25,406 nucleotides of DNA from CAYZPE01 sp046050145 (lineage in GTDB: Bacteria > Patescibacteriota > Minisyncoccia > Phycocordibacterales > CAYZPE01). Of the stretch, positions 12,714 to 20,257 are shown piece after piece. The number at the start of each line of letters is the position of its first letter. Within the stretch, counting starts at the first letter, position 1. The notes under the pieces are model-generated. The model ran no database searches, was not told the origin of the DNA, and saw only the letters and a list, made by a program, of their open reading frames with translations. The stretch covers positions 1 through 25,406 of the forward strand of contig JBJOQC010000017.1 of the NCBI GenBank assembly GCA_046050145.1, read 5' to 3'. Made by a program: the position numbers and the translations under genes.

Positions 12714-13910
12714 ATGGAACAACAAATAAATGAAAAAGAACAACGTCAACTATCAGCACAAAGAAAAAATTCGATTATGAAAGCGGTTTGGATCTTAATC
12801 GGCATAGCTACCATCGCGGGTCTTATGTGGTTATCAGTTACTGGATCACAGAAAAAAGAAGGAATGACAAATACTCTCACCACTGTAGTGAGTGATGATT
12901 ATATTAAAGGTAATCCAAATGCATCTGTGACTCTTATTGAATATTTGGATTTTGAGTGTGAAGCTTGTGGCGCTTATTTTCCTCTTGTAAAACAGTTAGA
13001 GAAAGAGTTTCCTAATGACCTTAAAATAGTCTTGAGATATTATCCTTTACCTGGTCACAAAAACGGACTTGAAGCGGCTTTGGCTGTTGAGGCGGCTTCA
13101 CAGCAAGGAAAGTTTTTTGAAATGCATGATCTGCTTTTTACTGAACAAAAAAAGTGGGGTGAAAAGCCAGTGCCTACTCCAGAAGTATTTGAAGGTTATG
13201 CGAAGCAACTCGGACTCGATATGGCTAAGTTCAAACAAGATGTTGCATCGCAATCAGTTAAAGACAGAGTACAACGCGATGTGGATTCTGGAACAAAGCT
13301 TGGGAATACTGGTACACCGTCGTTTTATCTAAATGGTCAAAAAATTCAAAATCCACGAAGTCTAGAAGACTTTAAGACTCTCATTCAAGCAGAAATCTTG
13401 AAAGCCCCAAAAGTAGAAGCAAAACCACTGGGAGAGAAAGTTCACGAACATGCTGACTTTGCCGTATATCTCAATGGAGAAAGATTTGACTTCAAACCAG
13501 CCAAGTATCAGTCGTCAGATACTAATCCACTTGATCCAGATGCACATCTACATGATGGCAATGGAGATGTAACACACAAACATCGCAAAGGTATCACACT
13601 TGGTTATTTCTTCGATACTATTGGGATGAAGCTGGATAGTCAATGTTTCGTGACTGACAACGGCAAACAGTATTGCAATACTAGAGATAAGAAACTCAAG
13701 ATGTATGTGAACGGTAAGGAAAATACCATGTTTGGTAATTACGAATTTACTGACCTTGACCGTATACTTATTACTTATGGAGATGAAACAGGGGTTACTG
13801 ACCAGATTACTTCTATCTCTGACGATGCATGTCTTTATTCAGAAAAGTGTCCTGAGCGAGGTAAAGCACCAACGGAAAATTGTGTCGGGGGTTTAGGAAC
13901 AGAGTGTTAA
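12714..13910 (+). CDS. DsbA-like protein (CEAC) fused to a His/Cys-rich domain
   Basis: A 398-residue protein. Membrane anchor at 22-41, then a DsbA-like thioredoxin fold (about 55-230) with active site C82-E-A-C85 (DFECEACGAYFP) and cis-Pro P202 (NTGTPSFYLNG). The additional C-terminal domain (about 238-398) is rich in metal ligands: H244/H246 (VHEHADFAVYLNG), H278/H280 and H288/H290 (DAHLHDGNGDVTHKHR). It also contains six Cys, C311, C321, C373, C379, C390 and C398. The usual DsbA length is about 200 residues, so the fusion nearly doubles it. The His clusters suggest copper or zinc binding outside the cell; this is not proved by sequence. It follows the CAAC membrane protein by 26 nt. Confidence 0.92.
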   Translation: MEQQINEKEQRQLSAQRKNSIMKAVWILIGIATIAGLMWLSVTGSQKKEGMTNTLTTVVSDDYIKGNPNASVTLIEYLDFECEACGAYFPLVKQLEKEFPNDLKIVLRYYPLPGHKNGLEAALAVEAASQQGKFFEMHDLLFTEQKKWGEKPVPTPEVFEGYAKQLGLDMAKFKQDVASQSVKDRVQRDVDSGTKLGNTGTPSFYLNGQKIQNPRSLEDFKTLIQAEILKAPKVEAKPLGEKVHEHADFAVYLNGERFDFKPAKYQSSDTNPLDPDAHLHDGNGDVTHKHRKGITLGYFFDTIGMKLDSQCFVTDNGKQYCNTRDKKLKMYVNGKENTMFGNYEFTDLDRILITYGDETGVTDQITSISDDACLYSEKCPERGKAPTENCVGGLGTEC

Positions 13911-13930
13911 TTATTTTTAAATTAAAACAT

Positions 13931-14116
13931 ATGAATATACAATTAATTCTAAAAGCATTAAAAGATCACGCAAAAGAAGAAGTTCGCATTCATAAGGAAA
14001 TATTTAGTGAGGCGGGAGGTGATGCGAAAGACCTTGTCGAAAAACATCTAAAGGATACAATGACTATCCACAAAGCATTTTGGACAAAATTAAAGAAATC
14101 AATAAAAGATAAATGA
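13931..14116 (+). CDS. Small helical protein of unknown function (61 aa)
   Basis: A 61-residue, highly charged, probably all-helical protein: MNIQLILKALKDHAKEEVRI, HKEIFSEAGGDAKDLVEKH, then LKDTMTIHKAFWTKLKK. Three His (H13, H21, H39) and a further H47 lie on the helices. There is no Cys and no membrane segment. The start at 13931 is chosen because an in-frame extension to 13880 would overlap the preceding gene, and the ATG is preceded by the AT-rich leader usual in this cluster. I do not recognise it. Position suggests a role with the DsbA-like cluster. Confidence 0.65.
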   Translation: MNIQLILKALKDHAKEEVRIHKEIFSEAGGDAKDLVEKHLKDTMTIHKAFWTKLKKSIKDK

Positions 14117-14129
14117 TTTTTAAAAAATA

Positions 14130-14288
14130 ATGCACAATCACTCTGAAAAATTTGAACCCAAAAAGGCAATAATCGTAACAATTATCTTTATATTGTTCTT
14201 GGTGTTTGCTTCAATAGTGTCTCGAAATAAAAAATTAGATTCTATCTCCTCAAATAACATTTCAACAACTACCGAAAGTCAAAAATAG
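14130..14288 (+). CDS. Small single-pass membrane protein (52 aa)
   Basis: A 52-residue ORF 13 nt after the previous stop. It begins MHNHSEKFEPKKA, followed by one membrane helix (about 13-30, IIVTIIFILFLVFASIVS) and a polar Ser/Thr-rich tail. His at 2 and 4 add to the metal-ligand theme of the cluster. No Shine-Dalgarno site. Accepted for its clear membrane helix and its place at the end of a same-strand gene row. Confidence 0.6.
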   Translation: MHNHSEKFEPKKAIIVTIIFILFLVFASIVSRNKKLDSISSNNISTTTESQK

Positions 14289-14358
14289 ATATATTCAAGA
14301 AAAACTGATAAGTAATATTCAAAATACCCTTATTTCAGGTCATTTTTCTGCATTTTGA

Positions 14359-14386
14359 TTGAAAAATCAACCAAATCTGATACTAT
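14359..14386 (+). promoter_or_regulatory. Promoter of the M23-like gene
   Basis: TTGAAA (14359-14364), 16-bp spacer, TACTAT (14381-14386) with extended TG-A, then 9 nt to ATG 14396. A perfect hairpin TTGATT-GAAA-AATCAA (14355-14370) covers the -35 element and could be an operator or a weak terminator arm. Confidence 0.6.
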
Positions 14387-14395
14387 AAGGTGTCT

Positions 14396-15568
14396 ATGGA
14401 TAGTATTATACCGTGGGTCATCGGCAGTCTTCTGGTAGTTACAGCACCCTTCATAAGTTCAAAAATTACAATAAATAATCCAGATTCAGAAGCTCAGGCA
14501 GGACTAGTCTCTACAGATAGTAAGAAAGCAACTGAATATAAAATAAAAACTGGCGATACCCTTACCGACATACTCGGATCTTTCAAGATATCTTACGAAG
14601 ATGCTCAAGAAATCATAAATTCTTCTAAAGAAGTTTTTGATTTTACTAAAATTCAAACAGGAAAGGTTTTAAAATTTGTTTTTGTAAAAGAAGCTCTTGC
14701 CTCAATTGAATATCCTATATCAAGTGATGAGATTCTAGTCGTTCAGAAGAACAAAAATAGTTTTATAACTACCACAAAACCGATTATATACGACACTCAA
14801 ATTGTAACCAAGAAAGGAGTAATCACTGACTCATTATTTCTCACAGCAAGTGAGCTTGATATCCCAGACAAAGCCATTATGGAGCTTGCTGACATTTTTT
14901 CAAGTGATATAGACTTTGCTACTGATATTCAAGAAGGAGATTCTTTCACTATTGTGTATGAGAAGCGTTCACTTGATGGTAAAGATGCAGGTGCAGGTAA
15001 TGTTTTAGCTGCGCGTTTTATGAATAATGATAAGACATACACAGCTTTTAGATTTGACGACAAGTTCTATAATGAAAATGGAGAATCTATGGCTCGACAG
15101 TTTCTAAAATCTCCACTTAATTATGCACAGATAAGTTCAGGGTATAGTTATAGTCGAACAAACCCGGTTACAAAACAAGTTACTCCTCATCGAGCAATTG
15201 ACTATGCCGCTTCTGCAGGAACTCCTGTTATTGCTACTGCGGATGGAAAAGTTACTCTAGCCGGATCAAAGGGAGGACTAGGTATCGCGGTGGAAATAAA
15301 GCATGGAAACTATCTTACTCAGTATGCTCACTTATCAAGTGTGGCTAAGGGAATAAAAACTGGAGTTTTTGTAACAAGAGGGCAGATCATTGGATATGTT
15401 GGTTCAACAGGAATTTCTACAGGTCCACACTTGCAATATGCTATGTTTAATAATGGAAACCCTATAAATCCACTTACAGCCGACTTCTCTCGGGGAGAAT
15501 CTATTAAGACGGACGAAAAGGAGTCTTTTTCTGAGACAAAAAACAAACTCCAAGATTCTCTAGATTAA
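14396..15568 (+). CDS. LysM/M23-type cell-wall protein with altered zinc motif
   Basis: A 390-residue envelope protein. N-terminal helix or signal (about 4-22), LysM/OapA-like domain (about 47-96, EYKIKTGDTLTDILGSF), a linker domain, then an M23 (LytM) domain from about 245. The M23 motifs are H265-RAI-D269, YAH312LS and GPHLQYAM. The expected HLH reads H345-L-Q347: the second His, a zinc ligand in LytM-type enzymes, is Gln. It may be a non-catalytic amidase activator like EnvC, or Gln may replace the ligand. ATG 14396 is preferred to GTG 14390 because the promoter leaves no room for the latter. It is convergent with ftsW, pointing to a wall-synthesis and division context. Confidence 0.88.
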   Translation: MDSIIPWVIGSLLVVTAPFISSKITINNPDSEAQAGLVSTDSKKATEYKIKTGDTLTDILGSFKISYEDAQEIINSSKEVFDFTKIQTGKVLKFVFVKEALASIEYPISSDEILVVQKNKNSFITTTKPIIYDTQIVTKKGVITDSLFLTASELDIPDKAIMELADIFSSDIDFATDIQEGDSFTIVYEKRSLDGKDAGAGNVLAARFMNNDKTYTAFRFDDKFYNENGESMARQFLKSPLNYAQISSGYSYSRTNPVTKQVTPHRAIDYAASAGTPVIATADGKVTLAGSKGGLGIAVEIKHGNYLTQYAHLSSVAKGIKTGVFVTRGQIIGYVGSTGISTGPHLQYAMFNNGNPINPLTADFSRGESIKTDEKESFSETKNKLQDSLD

Positions 15569-15589
15569 TCTAATTTAATAAACCCAATA

Positions 15590-16693
15590 TTACTTTAGCA
15601 CTCGTTGTTTGGATATATTCAGTACAATTCCTGTAGCTCCTAAAGCAAAGATGAGAGAAGTTCCTCCTTGACTGACAAATAAAAGCGGAACTCCAGTAAG
15701 GGGTAATATGCCCACCATTGCTCCTATGTTAGTGAAAACTTGTCCAATTATAATTAAGACTATGCCTGTTGCTAAAATTGTACCAAATGAGTCTTTGCTA
15801 TTTGATGCAATCTTCAGTCCTCTCATTGCAAAAACAAGAAATAATAAGATTAAACCAAAAGTTCCGATAAACCCAAACTCTTCGCCCGCTACTGCAAAAA
15901 TTGAGTCTCCCATTGGTTCAGGTAGTACATTGAACTTTTGTATACTCTGACCAAAGCCCCTACCAAACATTCCCCCAGAACCGATAGCAATGAGTGATTG
16001 CTGGATTTGATAACCAGAACCCAAAGGATTACTGGCTGGATGGAGAAATGTATTCAGACGGTCTTTAACATATGGACGAGTATAGACTAGAGCAGTCAAA
16101 CTTATTGCAAGGATTAAAAATAAAAGTAAGAGATGTTTAATTTTTCCTCCTGCAACGATAAACATACCCATAAGTGCAACTGCAATAACTAAATCTGTAT
16201 CGTGTTGGAGAAGAAGGATTGACTCTGTAATGGCAAGGATTATGCAAAGAGGAATAAAACCATAATTAAAGGTATTAACTTTGTTTTTTATAGAAGTTAA
16301 CCATACCGAAAAATACAGTACAGTCGCTAATCTTAAAAACTCTGATGGTTGAAAGGTAAATGACCACAAAGATATCCATCGTGTTGCTCCGCCGTGTGTG
16401 TATCCAATCTGAGGAATAAAGACTATAAGGTTTAAAAAAATGCCGAAAAGAAAAAGATAAAAAGCATATTTTCTCCATTTTTTATAGTCAAAATTAGATG
16501 TAAAAAAAAGAGCGAGCATTCCTATACCTCCTCCTATAATAAGTTGTTTCAAAACAATGCCGCCATAACTTAAGTGTTGTTTTGCAAGTAGACCCAATGA
16601 AGCGGAGAAGAAAATAATAAGACCAACTAAAAATAAGAGGAGAGTTGAGATTAAAAAAGGTATATCCAGCTTAAGCGATTTCATTTGAGACAT
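15590..16693 (-). CDS. ftsW: FtsW/RodA-type peptidoglycan glycosyltransferase
   Basis: A 367-residue SEDS protein with about ten membrane helices that polymerises lipid II. Motifs: GGATRWISL, QPSEFLRLATV, GSGYQIQQSLIAIGSGGMFGRG, the active-site region LPEPMGDSIFAVAGEEFGFIG with the conserved Asp, and GVPLLFVSQGGTSLI. The form GFGQSIQKFNVLPEP is nearer to FtsW than to RodA, but the two are hard to separate without a tree. The usual QPDLGT segment reads QHDTDLVIA. No transpeptidase partner (FtsI/PBP2) is adjacent. Convergent with the M23-like gene; the 21-bp gap holds only a weak palindrome (TAGATTAATCTA, 15561-15572). Confidence 0.93.
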   Translation of the reverse strand: MSQMKSLKLDIPFLISTLLLFLVGLIIFFSASLGLLAKQHLSYGGIVLKQLIIGGGIGMLALFFTSNFDYKKWRKYAFYLFLFGIFLNLIVFIPQIGYTHGGATRWISLWSFTFQPSEFLRLATVLYFSVWLTSIKNKVNTFNYGFIPLCIILAITESILLLQHDTDLVIAVALMGMFIVAGGKIKHLLLLFLILAISLTALVYTRPYVKDRLNTFLHPASNPLGSGYQIQQSLIAIGSGGMFGRGFGQSIQKFNVLPEPMGDSIFAVAGEEFGFIGTFGLILLFLVFAMRGLKIASNSKDSFGTILATGIVLIIIGQVFTNIGAMVGILPLTGVPLLFVSQGGTSLIFALGATGIVLNISKQRVLK

Positions 16694-16721
16694 TTTAACA
16701 TATAAATGATAAAGTTTACTT

Positions 16722-16850
16722 ATGAATGAAGAAAATGAGGATAGCTACGTTCCAAGTCCAGGCAAAATTTATTTTATTGCCTCCCTGTGCATCTTTTTGG
16801 CTATGCTGTCTATTTTTGTACATCATTATATATTTGGCTATATGAATTAA
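16722..16850 (+). CDS. Small single-pass membrane peptide (42 aa)
   Basis: A 42-residue ORF divergent from ftsW with a 28-bp gap. It begins MNEENEDSYVPSPGK, followed by one membrane helix (about 16-36, IYFIASLCIFLAMLSIFVHH) and ends YIFGYMN. A TATAAA box lies 15 nt before the ATG; no Shine-Dalgarno site. Accepted because it has a proper acidic head and a membrane helix, but the size keeps confidence moderate. No family known. The following 130 bp to the csoR promoter hold nothing I can name. Confidence 0.5.
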   Translation: MNEENEDSYVPSPGKIYFIASLCIFLAMLSIFVHHYIFGYMN

Positions 16851-16981
16851 ACTCTAGGCTCATAACAAAGTCAAAAATTATATTAATCTGTTTAGTGCTG
16901 GTTGATGTGATAATATAATTTTCTTTAATCACATTGTTCTACCTCAAGTAGAAAAAAGATTTGATTGTGTATAAGTATCAC

Positions 16982-17010
16982 TTGACTATACCCCCTAGGG
17001 GGTATATCAT
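16982..17010 (+). promoter_or_regulatory. CsoR-controlled promoter with perfect operator in the spacer
   Basis: TTGACT (16982-16987), 17-bp spacer, TATCAT (17005-17010). The perfect 18-bp inverted repeat ATACCCCCTAGGGGGTAT (16988-17005) fills the spacer. This G-tract/C-tract palindrome is the known operator type for CsoR repressors. The -10 box ends 6 nt before the csoR ATG, so the mRNA would be leaderless and repression self-limiting. It is the only such box I find in the window. Confidence 0.92.
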
Positions 17011-17016
17011 ACAAGC

Positions 17017-17280
17017 ATGAATACCAATAAATCTAAAATGTCTCGTCGATTAAAAATTATTGAAGGTCAGGTTAGGGGTCTGGCAGAAATGGTGGATAAA
17101 GGTACATATTGTATTGATGTCATAACTCAAAGCTCTGCAATTAAGCAGGGACTTTCGAATGTTGAAGATATGCTAATGGAGCATCATCTTTCCCATTGTG
17201 TAGTAAAGCAAATAAAAGAAGGAAGACCAGCCAAAGCAGTGGATGAGGTTCTTAAAGTTTACAAACTTAAACGTAAATAA
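17017..17280 (+). CDS. csoR: Copper-sensing repressor CsoR
   Basis: An 87-residue all-helical repressor of the CsoR/RcnR family. Copper ligands C32 (TYCIDVITQ), H57 and C61 (HHLSHCV) match the C-H-C Cu(I) set of CsoR, not the His-rich set of RcnR. The DNA-binding basic residues near the start (SRRLKIIEGQVRGLAEMV) are typical. Cu(I) binding releases the operator and induces the operon. The operator lies just upstream, with a predicted transcription start at the ATG. It is first in the operon and 3 nt before copA. Confidence 0.96.
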   Translation: MNTNKSKMSRRLKIIEGQVRGLAEMVDKGTYCIDVITQSSAIKQGLSNVEDMLMEHHLSHCVVKQIKEGRPAKAVDEVLKVYKLKRK

Positions 17281-17283
17281 AAT

Positions 17284-19608
17284 ATGAATAATACTAAAAC
17301 ATATAGAGTGAAGGGAATGCATTGTGCTTCATGTGCCAGTATTATTGAAAAAACATTTAAGAAAACAGACGGCGTGCATTTGGCAGAAGTTAACTATGGA
17401 ACAGAAACAGCCAAGATTGCTTTTGATGAATCCAAAACAAATCCGCATCATCTCTCTCAAAAAATAGAACCTCTCGGTTACTCGTTAGCTCTTGATCAAG
17501 GGTTAAATCATTCTCATGGTAGTCAATCTGCTGAAGAGATGGGCATGTCAGCAGATGAACACGCGGCACATTTAGGTCTAAATCAATCAAAAAAAGAGAA
17601 GCTTGTGGAGGTTGCGGATATGAGAGTAAAAGTACTATCAGCAATTCCTTTGGCGGTTTTCGCTGCCTTTGTCATGGGTTGGGATATTTTAGCTCAATAC
17701 AAAGCTGTACCTGAAATGAGCTATACAATTAAAGAGTTTTTTCATCACCTTCTTCCACTCTTTGCAACCTATACACTTTTTGTTGTAGGCAAACCTTATC
17801 TTTTAGGTTTTTATAGATTTTTGAGATATGGAAAAGCAAATATGGATACCTTGATTGGTATAGGAACATCCGCTGCATTTTTATATAGTTTTGCTGTTGC
17901 TGCATTCGAAGAAGCACTTCGACCTTTTATAAATGTTGATTATCAATACTACGATGTAACAATTGTTGTCATCACATTCATTGCACTTGGTAAGTATTTA
18001 GAAGCTCGATCAAAGATAAAGACAGGCGATGCAATTGAAAAACTACTTAATTTACAAGCAAAAACTGCTCTCGTTGTTCGTGATGGAAAAGAAATAGAGA
18101 TTTCTATAAATGAAGTTAAACACGGAGATTTAATAATTGTTAAACCTGGTGCAAAAATTCCTGTTGATGGAGTTATTACAGAAGGGTCTTCTTTTGTAGA
18201 TGAGTCTATGGTTACAGGTGAGCCAATGCCTGCGCAGAAAAAGATCGGTGATAGTGTTGTGTCAGGAACAATAAATACAAGCGGATCATTTACATTCAAA
18301 GCTACAAAAGTTGGATCTGAAACCCTTCTCGCGCAAATTATTAAAATGGTTGAAGATGCTCAAGGAAGTCGTGCTCCAATACAAGCTCTTGCAGACAAAA
18401 TATCAGCCATTTTTGTTCCTATTACACTTGTAATAGCTTTTCTAACACTTGGGGCTTGGCTCTTAATTGGCACTAGTTCACTTGGATTCTCACAAGCCTT
18501 ATCATTTGGGCTAGTTTCTTTTGTGGGAGTATTGGTCATTGCTTGCCCTTGTGCACTTGGTTTGGCCACCCCCACTGCAATTATTGTAGGAGTCGGTAAA
18601 GGAGCAAAGGAAGGAATCCTAATTAAAGATGCTGCGACTCTGGAAAAGTTGCATAAAGTAGACACCGTCATCGTAGATAAAACTGGAACAATAACTATAG
18701 GCAAACCAACACTTGTTGATATTGAAAATATGTCGAGTTTTAGTAATGAAGATTTTGTTTCAATCGTTGCCTCACTTGAGAAAAAGTCAGAACATCCTAT
18801 TGCTCATGCAATCGTCAATTATGCAGTTGAAAAAAACTTAAGAATTGAAGAAGTTTCAAATTTTGAAGGTATTCAAGGTAAGGGATTAAAGGGAAAAATT
18901 AAAGAGACTGAATATCTTGTAGGAAATGTAAAACTTGTTTCTGATTTAGGGATATCTTTTGATTCAACAAAAATTGATCAGTTCACTGCACAAGGTAAAA
19001 CTCCTGTTATCCTTACTACAAAAGAAAAAGTTCTTGGGTTTGTAATGGTTTCTGATGAAATCAAAGTAGAATCAAAACAAGCTGTCGCTGATCTCCACAA
19101 GCTTGGGATCAAAGTTGTGATGCTTACAGGTGATGATGAAAAAGCAGCAAAACACATAGCCTCACTTGTTGGTATCGATGAAGTGATTGCGCATGTTTTA
19201 CCGCAGGATAAATTGGCAAAAATTCAGGAGCTGCAGATTCGAGGAAAAATCGTAGCCATGGCTGGGGATGGTGTAAATGACGCTCCTGCACTCGCTCAAG
19301 CAGATGTTGGTATCGCTATGGGCACAGGTACGGATGTAGCTATTGAATCAGCCGGAATTACTCTACTTGGTGGAGATATATCTAAATTAGTAAAGGCAAT
19401 TAAACTCTCAAAAATTACCATGAGAGGTATCAAACAAAATCTTTTCTGGGCGTTTATCTATAACGTCATTGGTATCCCACTTGCGACAGGAATATTTTAT
19501 CCAGTATTTGGATGGCTCTTAAATCCTGTATTTGCTGGCTTTGCGATGGCTATGTCGTCTGTATCAGTAGTTTCAAATTCTCTTCGAATCAAAGCTAAAA
19601 AAATATGA
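17284..19608 (+). CDS. copA: Copper-exporting P1B-type ATPase
   Basis: A 774-residue Cu(I) pump. One N-terminal HMA domain with G-M-H-C14-A-S-C17, then a His/Met-rich linker (NHSHGSQSAEEMGMSADEHAAH, in part), eight membrane helices, actuator TGE (311-313), the ion-path motif C421-P-C423, phosphorylation site D465 in DKTGT, the HP motif SEHPIAHAIV, GDGVNDAPAL, and the TM7/TM8 residues YN and MxxSS (FIYNVIG, MAMSSVSVV) that define P1B-1 copper pumps. Length is normal for a single-HMA CopA. It exports Cu(I) from the cytoplasm. Its stop overlaps the next ATG (ATGA-type, 4 nt), showing tight operon coupling. Confidence 0.97.
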   Translation: MNNTKTYRVKGMHCASCASIIEKTFKKTDGVHLAEVNYGTETAKIAFDESKTNPHHLSQKIEPLGYSLALDQGLNHSHGSQSAEEMGMSADEHAAHLGLNQSKKEKLVEVADMRVKVLSAIPLAVFAAFVMGWDILAQYKAVPEMSYTIKEFFHHLLPLFATYTLFVVGKPYLLGFYRFLRYGKANMDTLIGIGTSAAFLYSFAVAAFEEALRPFINVDYQYYDVTIVVITFIALGKYLEARSKIKTGDAIEKLLNLQAKTALVVRDGKEIEISINEVKHGDLIIVKPGAKIPVDGVITEGSSFVDESMVTGEPMPAQKKIGDSVVSGTINTSGSFTFKATKVGSETLLAQIIKMVEDAQGSRAPIQALADKISAIFVPITLVIAFLTLGAWLLIGTSSLGFSQALSFGLVSFVGVLVIACPCALGLATPTAIIVGVGKGAKEGILIKDAATLEKLHKVDTVIVDKTGTITIGKPTLVDIENMSSFSNEDFVSIVASLEKKSEHPIAHAIVNYAVEKNLRIEEVSNFEGIQGKGLKGKIKETEYLVGNVKLVSDLGISFDSTKIDQFTAQGKTPVILTTKEKVLGFVMVSDEIKVESKQAVADLHKLGIKVVMLTGDDEKAAKHIASLVGIDEVIAHVLPQDKLAKIQELQIRGKIVAMAGDGVNDAPALAQADVGIAMGTGTDVAIESAGITLLGGDISKLVKAIKLSKITMRGIKQNLFWAFIYNVIGIPLATGIFYPVFGWLLNPVFAGFAMAMSSVSVVSNSLRIKAKKI

Positions 19609-20219
19609 TAAAAAAATTATTTACAATTTTTGTTTTATTTAGCTTCCTATCAATAGGGATTATTGGATTTAGTTCTATGAATCATGGGATTGAGCATACC
19701 TCAGGATGTATGTTTTCTGTGGCAGATAGTACTCCGTGTCCAGAAAATATAATTGCTATGACGGTGCATCATTTGCAAGCATATACATCACTTTTGAATA
19801 TATTACCCCCAACTCAATCGTTACTCGTAGTACTACTGCTTTGTTCTCTATTAGTAGGTCTAGTATTTTGTCTGTACAAATTAGTAACACATACAAGCAG
19901 GAGTTTTCGATTAAGAAGTCATAGTTTTGAGTATCCACCCATTCATTCTTGGAAAATTATTAAATGGCTAGCTTTGTTTGAAAATTCTCCATCCATGCAG
20001 AAAATTTCTATTATTACTTCTAATTATATAAATCTATGCAAACAAAAAAGTCTAAGAAAAATAAAAAATATAAAAATATCGATCAAGCATTGGTATTCGA
20101 CCTTGTCTGCGGGATGGAACTTGATGCAGACAGTATTAAAGCGAGCGCAGATTATAAAGGGAAAACCTATTACTTTTGTGCCATTCACTGCAAGAATCAT
20201 TTTACAGCCGATCCAGTAA
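19605..20219 (+). CDS. Met/His/Cys-rich membrane protein behind copA, 3' end extended
   Basis: The first 130 residues form a credible protein: a helix at about 5-22, an external loop with M25, H27, H31, C35, C45 and H55/H56 (SSMNHGIEHTSGCMF, ...TPCPENIIAMTVHH), then LNILPPTQSLLVVLLLCSLLVGLVF as second helix and a tail ending near WLALFENSPS. It is a paralogue in architecture of the protein at 10931. After about residue 130 the frame runs on for 74 residues, and the last 184 bp overlap the YHS gene in another frame. The basic end (KQKSLRKIKNIK...) is probably out-of-frame YHS sequence, so an original stop seems lost or a frameshift occurred near 19990-20035. A copper-binding role is inferred. 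Confidence 0.7.
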   Translation: MIKKLFTIFVLFSFLSIGIIGFSSMNHGIEHTSGCMFSVADSTPCPENIIAMTVHHLQAYTSLLNILPPTQSLLVVLLLCSLLVGLVFCLYKLVTHTSRSFRLRSHSFEYPPIHSWKIIKWLALFENSPSMQKISIITSNYINLCKQKSLRKIKNIKISIKHWYSTLSAGWNLMQTVLKRAQIIKGKPITFVPFTARIILQPIQ

Positions 20220-20236
20220 AGTATGTTGGGGAATAA
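20036..20236 (+). CDS. YHS-domain metal-binding protein
   Basis: A 66-residue protein: a Lys-rich start (MQTKKSKKNKKYKN) and a YHS domain with DLVCGMELDADSIKASADYK, then KTYYFCAIHCKNHFTADPVKY. The Cys in VCGM and the FC..HC pair are the metal ligands of the family, which is common in copper and mercury gene clusters and as a fused domain of CopA. It probably binds Cu(I) for CopA or buffers it. The start overlaps the preceding frame by 184 bp; no Shine-Dalgarno site. Codon and motif quality are clear, so this frame is the real one. Confidence 0.9.
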   Translation: MQTKKSKKNKKYKNIDQALVFDLVCGMELDADSIKASADYKGKTYYFCAIHCKNHFTADPVKYVGE

Positions 20237-20257
20237 TTATTAAGCTAATTCAAAAAT

